A DNA stretch of 64,000 nucleotides from Phragmites australis. Lineage: Eukaryota; Streptophyta; Magnoliopsida; Poales; Poaceae. Position numbers and translations under genes: made by a program. A model generated the notes under the pieces. That model searched no databases and was not told the origin of the DNA. It saw only the letters and a list, made by a program, of their open reading frames with translations. The stretch spans positions 27,924,334-27,988,333 of the forward strand of contig NC_084933.1 of NCBI RefSeq assembly GCF_958298935.1, written 5' to 3'. Every line of letters starts with the position of its first letter. Within the stretch, counting starts at the first letter, position 1. Positions 1 to 12,153 of the stretch are shown one piece after another.

Positions 1-249
1 GATTTTCTAGTTCGGGCTCATCGAATCAAATGCTTCGGTTTTGTCTGGGGAGCGCCTCCAGTGTAGGAACACGCCTGTGGAAGCACCTTATGTAACTTCA
101 CAATTTATCATGCTTGTGCCTCTAACTTGTGAAATAAAAGTTCGCAAAAAAAGACTTGCGAAATAAAATTCGTAAGGAGTATGCTCCCTGCCATGATTTC
201 GATGTACCAGTGTTACTCGTTAGTAATTCAAAATTGGTGTGACGTGCAG
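1..249 (+). other. Intron of the dienoyl-CoA reductase gene
   Basis: The stretch ends in a 3' splice site (GTGCAG at 244-249) directly before coding sequence that fits the enzyme family. No coding similarity is visible upstream, so this is taken as the 3' part of an intron whose donor lies outside the window. Confidence 0.65.
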
Positions 250-1504
250 GCTGTTGGTTTCGATGGAGATGTCCGCAAGCAGGAGGATGCGGCCAGAGTG
301 CTTGCGGCGACAGTTGAGCATTTCGGCAGGCTTGACATTCTTGTCAACGGTGCAGCCGGCAACTTCCTTGCTTCCCCGGAGGATTTGACGCCCAAGGGAT
401 TCCGAACTGGTACTTCATCATAACGCGCTCTTGTTTCGATTCAATGATGCTCTTTGTTCCAATTGCGTGCATTGTTAGCAATACACTAGTTTGTGCAATT
501 GTGCTAGGCTGCTAGCTCAGTAACTTCTGTGCTATTAACTTGTTTATTGTACTTCGCACCTATTATTCTACTGTTTCAAAGATGTTAGTATTGGCCAAAT
601 TTTCTCTCTGCAGTTGTTGACATTGACACTGTGGGTACATACACAATGAGCTATGAAGCCCTGAAGTATCTTAAAAAGGGTGGACCAGGGAAAGGCCCCT
701 CCACTGGTGGCCTCATCATTAACATAAGTGCCACACTGCATTACACCGCGGCTTGGTACCAAATTCATGTCTCTGCTGCTAAGGTATTTGGATCTTCTCT
801 GAACCACTCTGTAAGCGAAAGTCGTAGAAATAAGTAGACTTCTGATGGATTGGCTTCTATAGGCAGCTGTTGATAGTGTTACAAGATCATTGGCTCTGGA
901 ATGGGGAACAGATTATGACATTAGAGTCAATGGAATTGCACCAGGACCAATTCAGGACACTCCAGGACTGAGGAAGCTAGCACCTGAGGAAATGAACAAG
1001 GGGCGTCAAGAAATGATGCCATTATTTAAGTTTGGGGAGAAATGGGACATAGCAATGGCTGCACTATACCTTGCTTCTGATGCAGGTTGGTTCTGTTCTT
1101 CCATGTTTCCTAACTAGATTATCAAAAGTTCAGATACAAACTGAATTCCAATTAGTTCTGTGCACCGCTTACCTAAAGGTCCTATCAAAGAGCTTTTGTC
1201 CCCAGAGTTATAGAATTAGCAGGCTCTGTTTTGTGGTGTTTGCTGGTTTAGGTGTAATCGTATTTCTGAAGTAATTGATAAAACAGCAAAATGGTTTAGC
1301 ATTCACCTGAAACTCAGCCATTTGACTTATTCTGTAATCCGGTCCGCAGGCAAATATGTAAATGGGACTACACTGGTGGTTGATGGAGGCCTTTGGTTAA
1401 GTCGCCCTCGCCATATTCCCAAGGAGGAAGTGAAGGAGCTCTCGAAGGTTGTCGAGAAGAAGGTTAGGACCTCTGGTGTTGGCGTGCCATCCAGCAAATT
1501 GTGA
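250..1504 (+). CDS. Peroxisomal 2,4-dienoyl-CoA reductase (SDR family), 3' part of gene
   Basis: Four exons are visible: 250-409, 614-783, 863-1085 and 1350-1504, all with GT-AG borders and compatible phases, giving about 235 residues. The 5' exon(s), with the Rossmann glycine motif, lie before the window. The product resembles the plant auxiliary beta-oxidation enzyme that reduces 2,4-dienoyl-CoA with NADPH. Visible features are the NGAAGNF segment (classical NAG motif), the ISAT serine segment, and SAAK with the active lysine. Valine replaces the classical SDR tyrosine four residues before that lysine, as is typical of peroxisomal DECR rather than ordinary SDRs. IRVNGIAPGPI follows. The last residues are SKL before TGA, a canonical type-1 peroxisomal targeting signal. 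The ATG at 181 lies in the preceding intron and is not the start. Family assignment is firm; the missing 5' end is the only gap. Confidence 0.93.
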
Positions 1505-1795
1505 TGGCATCTTTGGTTATGCCAATGGCATCTTTGGTTATGTCACCCTTCTGTGTGTTCTGTAGCATCTATCAATATTGTTGTCACCAAAATTATTGTC
1601 TATGTGACTCTTGTAATCTGCCGGGCAGAGTTTATTTGCTTGAGTAATTTCCAATATTTACCGTTCTTGTCTTCAAATTGCATTAGAAATACTTTGATTG
1701 ATATGGGTTGCCAACCAAAAGGTGTTTATTGCCACATATTCACATGATGTGCTGTGAACAAGTCGCAACATCATTGTCCGTAATCTGTTAATTGT

Positions 1796-2160
1796 AGATG
1801 GAGTATTATATTGAAGATTCAAACAGCTTCCGAATCCTCCATGTTGCAACTCCTTTTACAGGTAATCTAGCTCTATTTTGTTTAGGATAAATATGTGTCA
1901 CACATCACCAAATCGGCTCTACAAAGTAGTAACTACTGCAAAATTGAGGAAAGTGAGGGAATTTGTATGTGTTACATGGTAGATGGAGTATTATATCGAA
2001 GATTCAAACAACTTCCGTATCCTCCATGTTGCAACTCCTTTTACAAGTAATTTAGCTCTATTTTGTTTAGGATAAATATGTGTCACACATCACCAAATCG
2101 GCTCTACAAAGTAGTAACTACTGCAAAATTCAGGAAAGTGAGGGAATTTGTATGTGTAAC
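1796..2160. repeat. Tandem duplication, two copies of a 185-bp unit
   Basis: Positions 1796-1980 and 1981-2160 are the same sequence in direct orientation with only a handful of differences by eye. It lies about 290 bp downstream of the reductase stop codon, in or beyond its 3' UTR. No coding function is seen. Confidence 0.9.
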
Positions 2161-3899
2161 AAAACATGTAACAACTATATTCCTTACCAGGTGTGAACAC
2201 GATGCGAATCTCCAAGAGAAACAAAAAGAGACACTGACAGGCCAGGGAAGTTTGTGTGAGCCTCCTTCTGTGCCTCAAGTGCCTCATGAGAAGGGGAGAA
2301 TAATTTCTTTACCTTATAAGTCACTATGATGGTACCTTGGACTCCTTTGGGAGTATTCCATTTAAGAAAAGCTATGCTCTGCCATCTTTTTCTTCTGGTC
2401 CTTGATCATGACTCGTGGATGAATATCTGAACTCTAATGATGCCAGTTCACATGTTCCCTTCAGAAAACCACCCCCTACGAAGGCTACCAAATCAAAATT
2501 TCTGAATGAGTTTTGAATATATGAAATAACACTTTCCTCTTTGAATTTACGTAACCTCATTAGCAAAGGTTTCTAATACTCAGTATCTATGAAATAACTG
2601 TTATGATATTCTGGTGAATAGCTGCAAAGCTTATGCTATTTCAGAAGCATGTAAGTTAGTGTTCGTCTCTTCTATTAGAAAAATGCAATTTGCATTGATA
2701 GTCAGTGAAATGCCTCTCCAGAGAGAATTTCATTGATTATTTGTTATGATTTGACATGCAAAACTGGTAATCCAGATAAATGATGGTGAGAGATATGCGA
2801 CATATGTCATCTATTTGATTGTGCCTGACATCCAGTAGGTGTTTAGTGTGGACTAGAAGCTACCTATGGAAACTGGAAAGCATCATTGGTCCTAGTTATT
2901 CCATGTCTTGGTCAATTCTAGCTTTGCCATCTTAGAGAAGACGCCTGGTTGCAAGCTCATCGCCTGCTATGCTACGTAAGAGGCAGTTACCAGTCCACAC
3001 CAAGGCTGTCTGTGGCTTTCAGTATTACCATTTTCAGTAATTTGGAGCCATATCTGATACACACACATACTCCATCAACATGCATCACTCGCATATATTC
3101 GACTCACTTATCTGAATTGTCTAAGCACATACTGTTGCATGTGATGGTTTGCTGAGAGAAATCTGTAGAGTACATGCTAATTGGCAAATGAACAGAAATT
3201 ATAGAAAGTTAAGTTAGCTAAATTGTTTGATTTAATATGGTTCATATGTTCCTTGGTTGTGACGTATAGTGGGACAGTCAGGCAGGAGATGATGTGACTA
3301 ACAATAGTCTTTTTTATTTGTTTTAAAAACGTGAGCTGAGGAACTTTGCAGATCACGTAAAAGTGGCCAGACCCCCTTTGCTTCCCTCCCTATCTTCTGA
3401 AGAAGCAGATACAGGTGATACCACTCCCCCATGAACTTCTCTCTTTCTCTCATGTTCTCATTCTGCAACTTAGCACATGAGCACATCGTGCAAATGCTAT
3501 TTATTTAATTATATGTAGTCTATGTATGTAGATTTTCTACCTCTTCTCACGCTTTTAAATCTATTTGATCTTCATGAAAGTTTGATTTTTTGCGGGCCAA
3601 CTGTTACTTTGTGAAAGTTCAAAGACAAGGAAAGACAAGAACTGCACAGTTCTACTAGCATTTGGGCCTGTATGCATAACTTTCCGTCCTATCCTGCACC
3701 TGAAACCATTTGATTTCATCTCTCATGATTTTGATGGTTTGAAGCCATTCGCTTACATAGTTACATCTCCTCTCATGCATTTGAAATCTATATTTGATTC
3801 TGATCATGGTTGAACTTTGGTACCATGAATCATGACTGTTATATTTGTAAAAAAAATCTTGCAGGTTGGATAGGAAAAAAGGAGCACCTGGCTGGACCA
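2161..3899. other. Intergenic region and leader of the MADS-box gene
   Basis: No convincing coding sequence is seen. A 3' splice site (TTGCAG, ending at 3864) lies 35 bp before the MADS start codon, so the 5' UTR is probably split by an intron whose donor and first exon lie somewhere in this stretch. I could not fix the donor. Confidence 0.5.
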
Positions 3900-5549
3900 A
3901 TGGGGCGTGGAAAAGTAGAGCTTAAGAAGATTGAGAATCCAACAAACCGCCAAGTTACCTTCTCCAAGAGGCGGATGGGGCTGCTCAAGAAGGCAAATGA
4001 GCTGGCCATTCTTTGCGATGCGCAAATTGGAGTAATTATATTCTCTGGCAGTGGCAAGATGTATGAGTACTCCAGCCCCCCATGGAGGTGTGCAAAATAT
4101 TCTTTTCCATTTCATTTATCGTCTGTCTTTTTGTTTTGATCATTGTTTATTCATTTTCATTTTTGACGGGAAGCAGAACTTTCAGATATGGTGTATTCAT
4201 CATTATTTTGTTTGGTATTGTCATATTTTGAAGATACATATCTTGTGCTTGAAATTTCTTAAGCTTGTTTGGTAGTCTTGCAATTTTACAAATTTCATAT
4301 ACATAGTTTTCAAATTTTTGTTGGACATGTTTTCTTATATTATACAAGATTCAGCTTATTCTGCAGTAAGATTTTAGTAATGACACCAAAGTTTAGTAAG
4401 CAGTTGAACATTTTAACTTTTTTTTCCCCGAGAACGTCTTTTAACTTAGTATTGACCATTTGAAATCTGCAAAGAGAAGGTGAAGATTATCAACTAAGTG
4501 GTCTAAGACTGGTATCATGTTATTATCATTTAGTTTCAATGAAGACATCCTTTATAGTTGAATGCGCATCATGAGTTTTACCTCCACTTGAATGTATATC
4601 ATACTTTACTGTTTCTTTTTTGGTTGCAGAATAGCAAACATCTTTGATAGATACCTGAAAGCCCCTAGCACCCGTTTTGAGGAGATGGACATCCAGCAGG
4701 TATCCTGATTCTTTTAAACCAAGATGCTATCTTTTTATTCCCATTGATGTAACCTAATAATCTTCCTTTTCCATATAGAAAATTATCCATGAGATGACAA
4801 GAATGAAAGATGAGAGCAACAGGCTAAGGATCATCATGCGGCAGTATATGGGTGACGACCTGACCTCATTGTCTTTGCAAGATCTGAACAACCTTGAACA
4901 GCAGATTGAGTTCTCTCAGTACAAAGTTCGTCTCAGGAAGGTAACAACTAACAAGCAAACAGTTTAACGCATAGCTGTAGGTTTTTTAATCCAACTAATT
5001 CCTCATTGGTCGTTGCTAGTGCTAACACCCTCGTCTTGTTTCTGGCAGCAACAGCTACTTGACCAGCAGCTGCTCGAGATGCACCACATCAGGGTACTCA
5101 AAACCCAAAATGCATCGATTCAGTATATTACCATGTCTTTGTACACACTATCTATAACGATTGAGTTGTGATAGCATTTTTCTTTTGTTCCAAATTCCAA
5201 CAGGAAATGCACATTTCAGAGGACCAAAGTGACTATCTGTGCCACATGGTAAGGCATATCAACTTTCTCCTAGAGTGATTCTCTGTTCCACTTTATAGTA
5301 TATTTTCCTGAACTTGCTTGTGTCCGTGAATAGAACCTGGCGAGGCAGCAAAACGAAGCAGCTGAGATGGTGAATCCGAAGCCGTTCCCATGGTGGGATG
5401 TGGGGGGCAGCCAGCTCTATGGCCAGGATGCCGAGTCGTCCATGACGGCGCTGCAGCTCTCGCCTCAGCTGCACGAATTCAAGCTCCAGCCGCTGCAGCC
5501 CAACCTTCAGGATGCCAGTCTTCAGGGCTACGTTCGTCGACTGTGGTAA
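3900..5549 (+). CDS. MADS31: B-sister MIKC-type MADS-box transcription factor, OsMADS31-like
   Basis: Six coding exons: 3900-4087, 4630-4699, 4779-4940, 5049-5093, 5204-5248 and 5334-5549, for 241 residues. Exon 1 encodes the DNA-binding MADS domain from [18 protein letters not shown] to about residue 60. The I region and K-box (residues about 63-170, with a leucine-rich coiled coil around [11 protein letters not shown]) follow. The C-terminal half is rich in Q, P and L and carries the B-sister ending with [16 protein letters not shown] and [11 protein letters not shown]. The sequence matches my memory of rice OsMADS31 closely and is clearly different from OsMADS29. B-sister proteins act in ovule, nucellus and seed-coat development. 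Exon 3 is 162 bp, the sum of the canonical 62-bp and 100-bp MIKC exons, so one intron appears lost. The start is the ATG of the MADS domain. A further exon at about 5710 could be used in an alternative 3' end. Confidence 0.95.
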
Positions 5550-5821
5550 GTCGCTATCGGCCTCATTCACAGCTGCTGAACTGTTGAACAGACAGTGCTG
5601 AATGCATCAGAAGTTTTTAAGTCTGGAGAAAAAGATGTTACATACTGTTTGGAATGTGTTGGACGGTTGTGAAACTGAATGATCTGACCAGCTGCATTCG
5701 TATCTGCAGATTCCTCTGGACAACGGAGAAGCCCGGACGCAATGAGCAGCTGAATGAGGATGTTCCACTTCTCTGTCTGAATATGTTCGAGAGCTTCGGT
5801 AGTTCAGTCTGACTAGCTGGA

Positions 5822-5827
5822 AATAAA
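5822..5827 (+). promoter_or_regulatory. Candidate polyadenylation signal of the MADS gene
   Basis: AATAAA occurs about 275 bp after the stop codon in a T-rich context. Plant signals are loose, so this is only a plausible site. Confidence 0.35.
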
Positions 5828-6164
5828 ATTTAGCACACTTTTGTGTTATCACGTTGCTTGCTATGCTTCACGTCTGTAGACGAGTTCGTGACCTGTTTGT
5901 GTGCTGTCAAGAAGCGCTTCTACTTTTACTTTGATTCTGTGATATGCACTGAAACTAATGCTCGTTCTGTGAAAGTTACTACTTCAGTAGCATCCTGCAA
6001 GTTGTTTCTCTTGTTCTAGAATGGTCGCTAAGCCTCACGATGTCCAGGTTCCGTGCACTGGGTCTGGAGGTTTCCTGTGAAACTCGAAGGATTCCGTAAG
6101 GAACGGTGATGCCGGGTGAATTAGGGATTTTAACATCATCGGCTCATTTTTAACAACGTAAATC

Positions 6165-6275
6165 TAGCAAGGTAAGGTGCAAGAGTGTGTTCGTCCGGGG
6201 TTTGGACAGTAGGTTTGCACCTTATTAAAAGGCCTCTAATAAAAGTCTCAGGAAGAGATCTGGTGCTTAAAATAA
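6165..6275 (+). mobile_element. Degenerate SINE copy
   Basis: The block shares the core TTAAAAGGCCT, with similar flanking words (a TNCACC block before it, then an AATNA..GT/GG stretch), with the better-preserved SINE at 24156-24288. A clear pol III B box is not intact here and no target duplication is evident. Confidence 0.5.
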
Positions 6276-6299
6276 ACAGTATAAATATAATTAATTTTT

Positions 6300-8760
6300 A
6301 TCTAAATATGTTTCAGACTTATTTATTTTTACTCTACCGTTATTAAGTTTTGCACACTAAAAACTAATCATACAAATTACACATATCAATTTTAAGAAAG
6401 GTAATACGGAATAATAAGTGTAATAAGTAAATACGGAATATAAAAGGTAGAGTGAATACAAACTTAACACGACGATTTCTCATATGGTATTGATGAGTTG
6501 TTACTTACCCCTAGTCTATATTGGAGCCCTCGTAAGGACCAAGCTTTTTGGTCATCTACTCTAAGGATTCTAGCCATTAGAGCTTTCTACACACGGTGGG
6601 TCTCCCACTAGATCTCACTTTGGACGCTCATCGTTGTTTTTACTATAGTAGTGCTTCACCGCTTTGGCACATGCCACTCCTCCAGCTCACAATGCTTACG
6701 ATAGCTCCACAACCTCCTCGAAGGGTCTCGTAAGATACAAACATAAGTTGTCTAGGCGTCGGCAAATACTAAGAGTAACAAGTGATGGATCACTCACTTG
6801 ATCTAACTCTAGACTAATCAGCCAACTAGATGCACACTAGGTATAAACTAGCACTAATCAGGTACTTAATATTGTACTAATTGCCTTGATCTTCAATATA
6901 TTCACTTTGGTGGCTAGAGCTCTCAAATGTGTAGCAACACTCCCTTTAAATGGTTTGGTTGTGGAGTATTTATATGCCTAACTACCCAAAAAAACTAGCA
7001 ATTGGAAAAAGCTATCCAAAAATTTGAACATAGAATGTTCCAATGAATACTCCAACGAGTACATTAGATCATCAGGAATGTATAGTTCCAACAGCTACAA
7101 AAACTAGCTATTGCTATACATCATGTTCATAGGATGTTTAGTTGATTCTTCAACCCTTAGCACCGGAACATGCATTATGTGTAGCATCCTAACTCCAAGC
7201 CAAAAATGCTTCGATGAAACATCCGTTGATCACTGCAATATACGATCAATCATCAAATGCAACCATCGGATTATTCGATGAATCCACTGGATCCGAGTAC
7301 ATTGGATTATCCTGTGCATGTAACTTCATATTACAGCCATACATTTTTTGCTTCAGAGTTCGATTTTGATGATTTTGTACTCTATAGAAACCTTGTGAAA
7401 AGCTCTGCATGTCTATACTAAAATCTTAAGCTCAAAACCATTTGACTAGATTCAAATTCATGGGACAAGTCTAATTCAGGGCATATTTGTTTTTTATTAT
7501 GATTCTAACAATCCATATTTTGATTCTCATAATCTAGAATCTGGATTTCATAATCTAAAACAAACTCGCTCTCTCCCTCCTAGAGTCTCTCTTTGCTTCT
7601 GCCATTGTAGGCCAAAGTTCGACATCGACTGCTGCCTAGGTGGCTCGCCGAGACAGTGTTCTCCGACTATCATCTGGTTCGACTGAGCATCGACAGCAAG
7701 CATGGGCAACAATGGTGCATGGCCAACAGTGGCAGCGCACTACTGAGAAGGAAGGGCAGGGAGGAAAGGCACGCAACGCTCAGTGGAGCATGACGAAGCT
7801 CACCCTGGGCTCAAAGTCGAGGAAGGAGGTCGATGACCGAGAGATCAACGAAGAGGTGGAGGAGCTCATGATGGCAGCCGCTGGAGAGGAAGAGGGAGGC
7901 GTGGGCGATGGGAGTTTGGGTTGGCTTCAGCTCGGGGAGGTCTTGGACGAGCTCGAGGCATGACTTCTCCACTGGATCTAGGCGACAGACGGAAAGGAGG
8001 ACGGTCGAGATGGCTACCAGAGAAGAAGAGGGAGGTGCAGATGGTGGGAGCTCGTGTCGGCTTCGACTCGAGGAGGTTGTAGACAAGCTTGAGGTGCAGC
8101 TTCTTCACTGGTGCTCTGCTCTACTATGACAGCTCAGCCGAGTGACGGCAAGAGGGAGAGAGCGAAGGAGTGAGCGGAGAAAGAAGCGAAGAGAGAAAGA
8201 AAGAAACGAAATATTATGTTTGTAATGACAATGGAGGGTAAATATGTGCCATAATATGATAAAAGCAGCACTGGATTATGAATTGTGGCATAATCTGATC
8301 TTAGATTATGGATTCTAGATTGTAGAATCACTTAGTTTGTTTTAATTTATGATTTTAGAAGTTAGAATCCACAATCAGAATAAAAAACAAACAGACGCTC
8401 AATCATTGCTTTGTCCCAGGTTCGCTTCTTTTTGTTCCTGCTTTAATTCTTGATGTCTTAGTTTTTCTCTTGTTTTATTAGGACTAGATAAACCTAAGGT
8501 GCATCACCACTAGACTATTTGCCTAAAGACATTAGATCAAGCTACCAAATCTAAACTCCTCTTTATAGTGCGACAAAAAAAAAACAAACATATCTACATA
8601 ATTGATGCTCTTAATATTATAACCACTTGTCTAAGCAATAGATACTTATATCTTTATAAAACTCTTCTTTTAACTTGATATTAACTCCTAATCTTATTTA
8701 TCATGTTGATATTAATCATCAAAACATAGGGTCTTTGATTTGTCATATTCCAAGCAAGAC
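6300..8760. repeat. Probable remnant of a long-terminal-repeat or other dispersed repeat, split by a TIR element
   Basis: The sequence 6480-7490 and 8400-8760 has no reading frame of note and looks like non-coding retroelement DNA (repeated CGGATTAT/GGATTATCC words, runs of short direct repeats). The two parts seem to be one unit interrupted by the element at 7485-8397. I could not find TG..CA ends or a target duplication, so the class is a guess. Confidence 0.3.
7485..8397. mobile_element. Non-autonomous DNA transposon with imperfect terminal inverted repeats
   Basis: The left end (TTTGTTTTTTATTATGATT at about 7488) matches the reverse complement of the right end (TTTGTTTTTTATTCTGATT, ending near 8392). 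Similar ATAATCTAGAATC and CTAAAACAAACT words follow on both inner sides, giving inverted arms of roughly 80 bp. The interior (7570-8200) is GC-richer and AG-rich, with a diverged internal duplication of about 130 bp. No transposase is seen. The superfamily is unresolved because no convincing target duplication was found. Confidence 0.6.
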
Positions 8761-9035
8761 AATTGGGACTACCGAGACGTGATACCACGGGCAAGCAGGC
8801 ATGGCGATGAGATCAAGATGGAAAGAAGTGCTCCGGCTAATCCAGAATGGGAGGTTGCAACTAGCAAGTATGTACACGAGCAGCGCCACCGCTAAGGTCC
8901 CGATCGATCTGCATAATGAACACCTTAAATGCCATCCATGGAGTGCAGCGCAATGAGAAGGTCGACCATGATATGTTTGGTTGCCCGCAGTAGGGGTCTT
9001 CTGGTTCTATTCGTACGTATTTTTACGGGAAGGTT

Positions 9036-10330
9036 GTTTGGTTATTTACATACATTGTTATGTTGAAAATAATAACACTTTCAGATTTAACTTAATTCAA
9101 TTCCTAATATAGCATGAATAAGAACGTATGCAAATAATCAAAATCAACTAAGATTCGACTTGCTCTAACAAGTCTTGACTAGATACTCGAGCAGGATTTT
9201 AACTTACTCCAACAAGCCTCGACTAGATCGACTATCACTCGAGTAGAGCTCGACTAGATACTCTAGTAGAGATTGCAGTGTACGTATCCGATGACGACGT
9301 GAGATGTAGAGACCCCTGTAATATCGATGCAGTAGGTGATGAAGAAGGTGTAGTCGAAGTTGATCTCGATGTAGTAGACGACGACGATGACGACAATGTA
9401 GACGAAGTAGCACACGATGATGTTGAGGAAGTAAGTCGTGAGCAGTTGCGCCGAGCGCTTCCAAAAATCTTATTCGCCCTCTCTTGATACAGGATCCTAA
9501 GTGTGACGGGTTCTGGAGACTTGCTCTCCTATTCATTGGTGCACGCCAGTGTAACAGGATGGAGTAGACTACGTGCGATGGCGCAGCAGAGAGGAATTGA
9601 AAAAAATCCTAATTGCGTATGGCCTCACTTATTTGTGACGACGGATGTCAGATATATATAGAGGGAGAGTCGCGCGGTTGAGACGTGCCACGATCAGAGT
9701 CGGTTACGCCGCCATGATCGGAGTCTTGATCAACACAATTTCTATATATTTATTCATTTGCCCACGCAACAAAAAGAATGAAACCGCAAAAGGAGACCGC
9801 ATCTGCGCGAGGAACTGGACCCGATTTCGACAGATCATTCACGCAGGTGCCGCATGTTTACGCCCTCCACCCCTGACCGCGGTACACCACGCACGTTCTT
9901 CTAGTCCTCTCATCTACACATGCTAAGTGGATAGATGAGAGAAACCCTTTTAAATTGGTCTTCATCCACATTCACTACTAAGGTAGGACTAAAGATACAC
10001 ACATTGCTTACATGGTTGAGCCTTTGAGATTTATTTGAAATTATACAAATATAATGGACTAAGCCCATATATTCTAACATGCACATCTCTGCATCCACGG
10101 ATATAATTATACGGTTGGAGTCTGGCCCAGTGGATACGTTCGAATCGAGCTTCTCTCTAGAGTTTAGCTCGGTGGATGCATTGCATCTACTATAGTATTG
10201 CAATGGGGCTACTCATTAGTCTCAGGTGCAATATCATTGGATCCTTCTATGCAAGTAACCAAACACCTTCGCATGCTCATTACATCCGCAGGTGCAAAGT
10301 CACTACATCCTTGTATGCAAATAACCAAAC
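9036..10330. mobile_element. Candidate element bounded by a 22-bp inverted repeat
   Basis: The sequence GTTTGGTTATTTACATACAT at 9036 is matched (about 20 of 22 positions) by the reverse complement of 10309-10330. Further GTTTGGTT and AACCAAAC words occur outside and inside these ends (about 8975 and 10257). Between them are only non-coding DNA and a short GAC/GAT-rich stretch at about 9370-9410. No target duplication was identified, so this may be two separate small elements. Confidence 0.35.
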
Positions 10331-10388
10331 ACTCTTTTTTAGTCACTACATTCGCTTAACCTGTTTTTACTTATTCTAAATATACGCT

Positions 10389-11011
10389 ATAGCTAGGTTT
10401 GAAAACGGTTTGGATATTTTTCGCTCTAGACTCGGAAAAACAGATACGGATGGTCTTATCGGGATACAGATACAGATATTTCCGGATCGAATACAGATAT
10501 AGATATTTCTTATCCGGATAAGGAGACGGATACGGAAACGGAAACATTTTTCAGCCGGATACGGATAAAAAATAAATAATATCCGGATAAGAATAAGGAT
10601 AATATCGAGTTCACCCGAGCCATTAAAGAACAAGCCCATCACCATACTTAGACTACATTATTATTATTATTGTTGTTGTTGTTTTTTTTTATACGTATAA
10701 TTTATTTTCCTTATGTATGATGTTATACTATATTATTATTTTATTATTTTTATATATACTTAGGCTACATTATTATTATTATTGTTGTTGTTGTTGTTGT
10801 TGTTTTTTAGGGTTTTTATAATTTGATAGATATTCAGATCCGTATTTATATCCAATTTATATTGGCATCGTATTTGTTTTCGATATTATCCGTATTCGTT
10901 TTCATATCAAGATTTCTGTATTCATTTTTTCCGATTAAAAGTAAGAATAAAATATGGAATTATCATTATCTATCCTTACCCGATTCGTTTTTATCCTTAA
11001 CTACAGCTTTA
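10389..11011. mobile_element. Fold-back-like element rich in GGATA motifs
   Basis: The left half has many CGGATA, GGATAC and CCGGATA words, and the right half has their complements (TATCCG, ATCCGTATT, TTATCC), so the two halves can pair. The outer ends (AGCTAGGTTTGAAAACGG and the reverse complement of the segment ending CTACAGCTTTAC) are weakly similar. The centre holds two copies, 112 bp apart, of a block with (ATT)n followed by (GTT)n (10645 and 10757). No coding sequence is seen. Confidence 0.5.
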
Positions 11012-12153
11012 CAAATAATCTACGGTCAACCAAACACGCACCCAATCCTGTATCTAGACACCACTGACTGTCGCATTATCGCCATAGAAACGAATGTGGG
11101 TCTTATCCTATGCTACATTTGCTATCCTACTCATCCCCTGGACGATGACGCAGCCAGCTAAGCCACGTGCTTGGACGTCGACTACCATGGCCCCGTGACC
11201 TGCCACCTCCCCTAGCCCGTCGATCTCAACGCAGCTGCAGCCATTGCCATTGGCACCGCGACTGTCTTCCACTGCCGTGCTTGAACTAATTCCCTCCGTC
11301 GCCATCGCCGTAGCTCCACTGCCGTGCTGCCGCCGGTCCTGCGTGCCACTCGGATCTGAAGCCAAAGAGATCAGTGAACTCAAGAATCCGAACGTACGTT
11401 CTCCCGTTTTCATAATTGGAGGAAGGAGGCTCAATTATCTCTCGATTTGGGATGGAAACGAACTGATACTCTGACTAGCAATTTAAACATGGCTCGATTG
11501 AGACCGGAGGCGGAGAGTGATTCCACAGAAAACCTTAATAAACATCACATCAATTCCGATAAGGGCAATATCGAGTATTTTGTACGACTCTACAGATAGC
11601 CTCGTCAAGGTAGCATGAGGTGCCTCAGCAGATTGAGGCGTATGTGTAATAATCATATGACTATATGTTCAGTTTAGCTGAAAAGAGATTATATTTTAGT
11701 TAATCATATGACTATATGTTGTATCAGATTGAAATAAAAAATAATAGTTAACTTGATGTTTATTACATAAATACACTCTATATTACTCAATTTATCATAT
11801 TAAATTTTAATCTAATTTCAAATATATTAATATAAGTTAATATTTATTAATTATATACCAATATCATCGTTAATTGAGTTAGGCTTGTATCCCGCGAGTT
11901 TGCCTCTGTAAAATTACAATTAAAATCTGTTTTCCGAGAGCCAATTCACATAATAATCTTACATCTCGTAAGACAAACTTTAAAGATATATAAGTAATCA
12001 AACATCAAGATGCGACATCATGTAAGCTTGATTGAGGCATATGCAACCAATATCGCCCTTACTCTCCTGTGTACAAGTTTCCGGCCTCCCCTCCCTTCTC
12101 GTGCTGTTCCTCCCAAGAGTTTGTGAGTGTGACGTCCGTACATCCCGGGAAAG
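11012..12153. other. Intergenic DNA and promoter region of the GABA transaminase gene
   Basis: There is no supported gene. A GC-richer block at 11140-11480 is open in short stretches but unrecognised. An AT-rich block at 11580-12000 contains the word TAATCATATGACTATATGTT twice (11649 and 11701). The segments near 11632 and 12030 share GATTGAGGC(G/A)TATG. Confidence 0.4.

Noticed and set aside
181..249. ATG at 181 as start of the reductase gene
   Set aside because: The first 23 codons are unlike the family and end in a 3' splice site; the true N-terminal exon lies outside the window.
7640..8129. Open frames inside the 7.5-8.4 kb TIR element as captured genes
   Set aside because: Low-complexity AG-rich composition on both strands, no recognisable domain, no splice structure.
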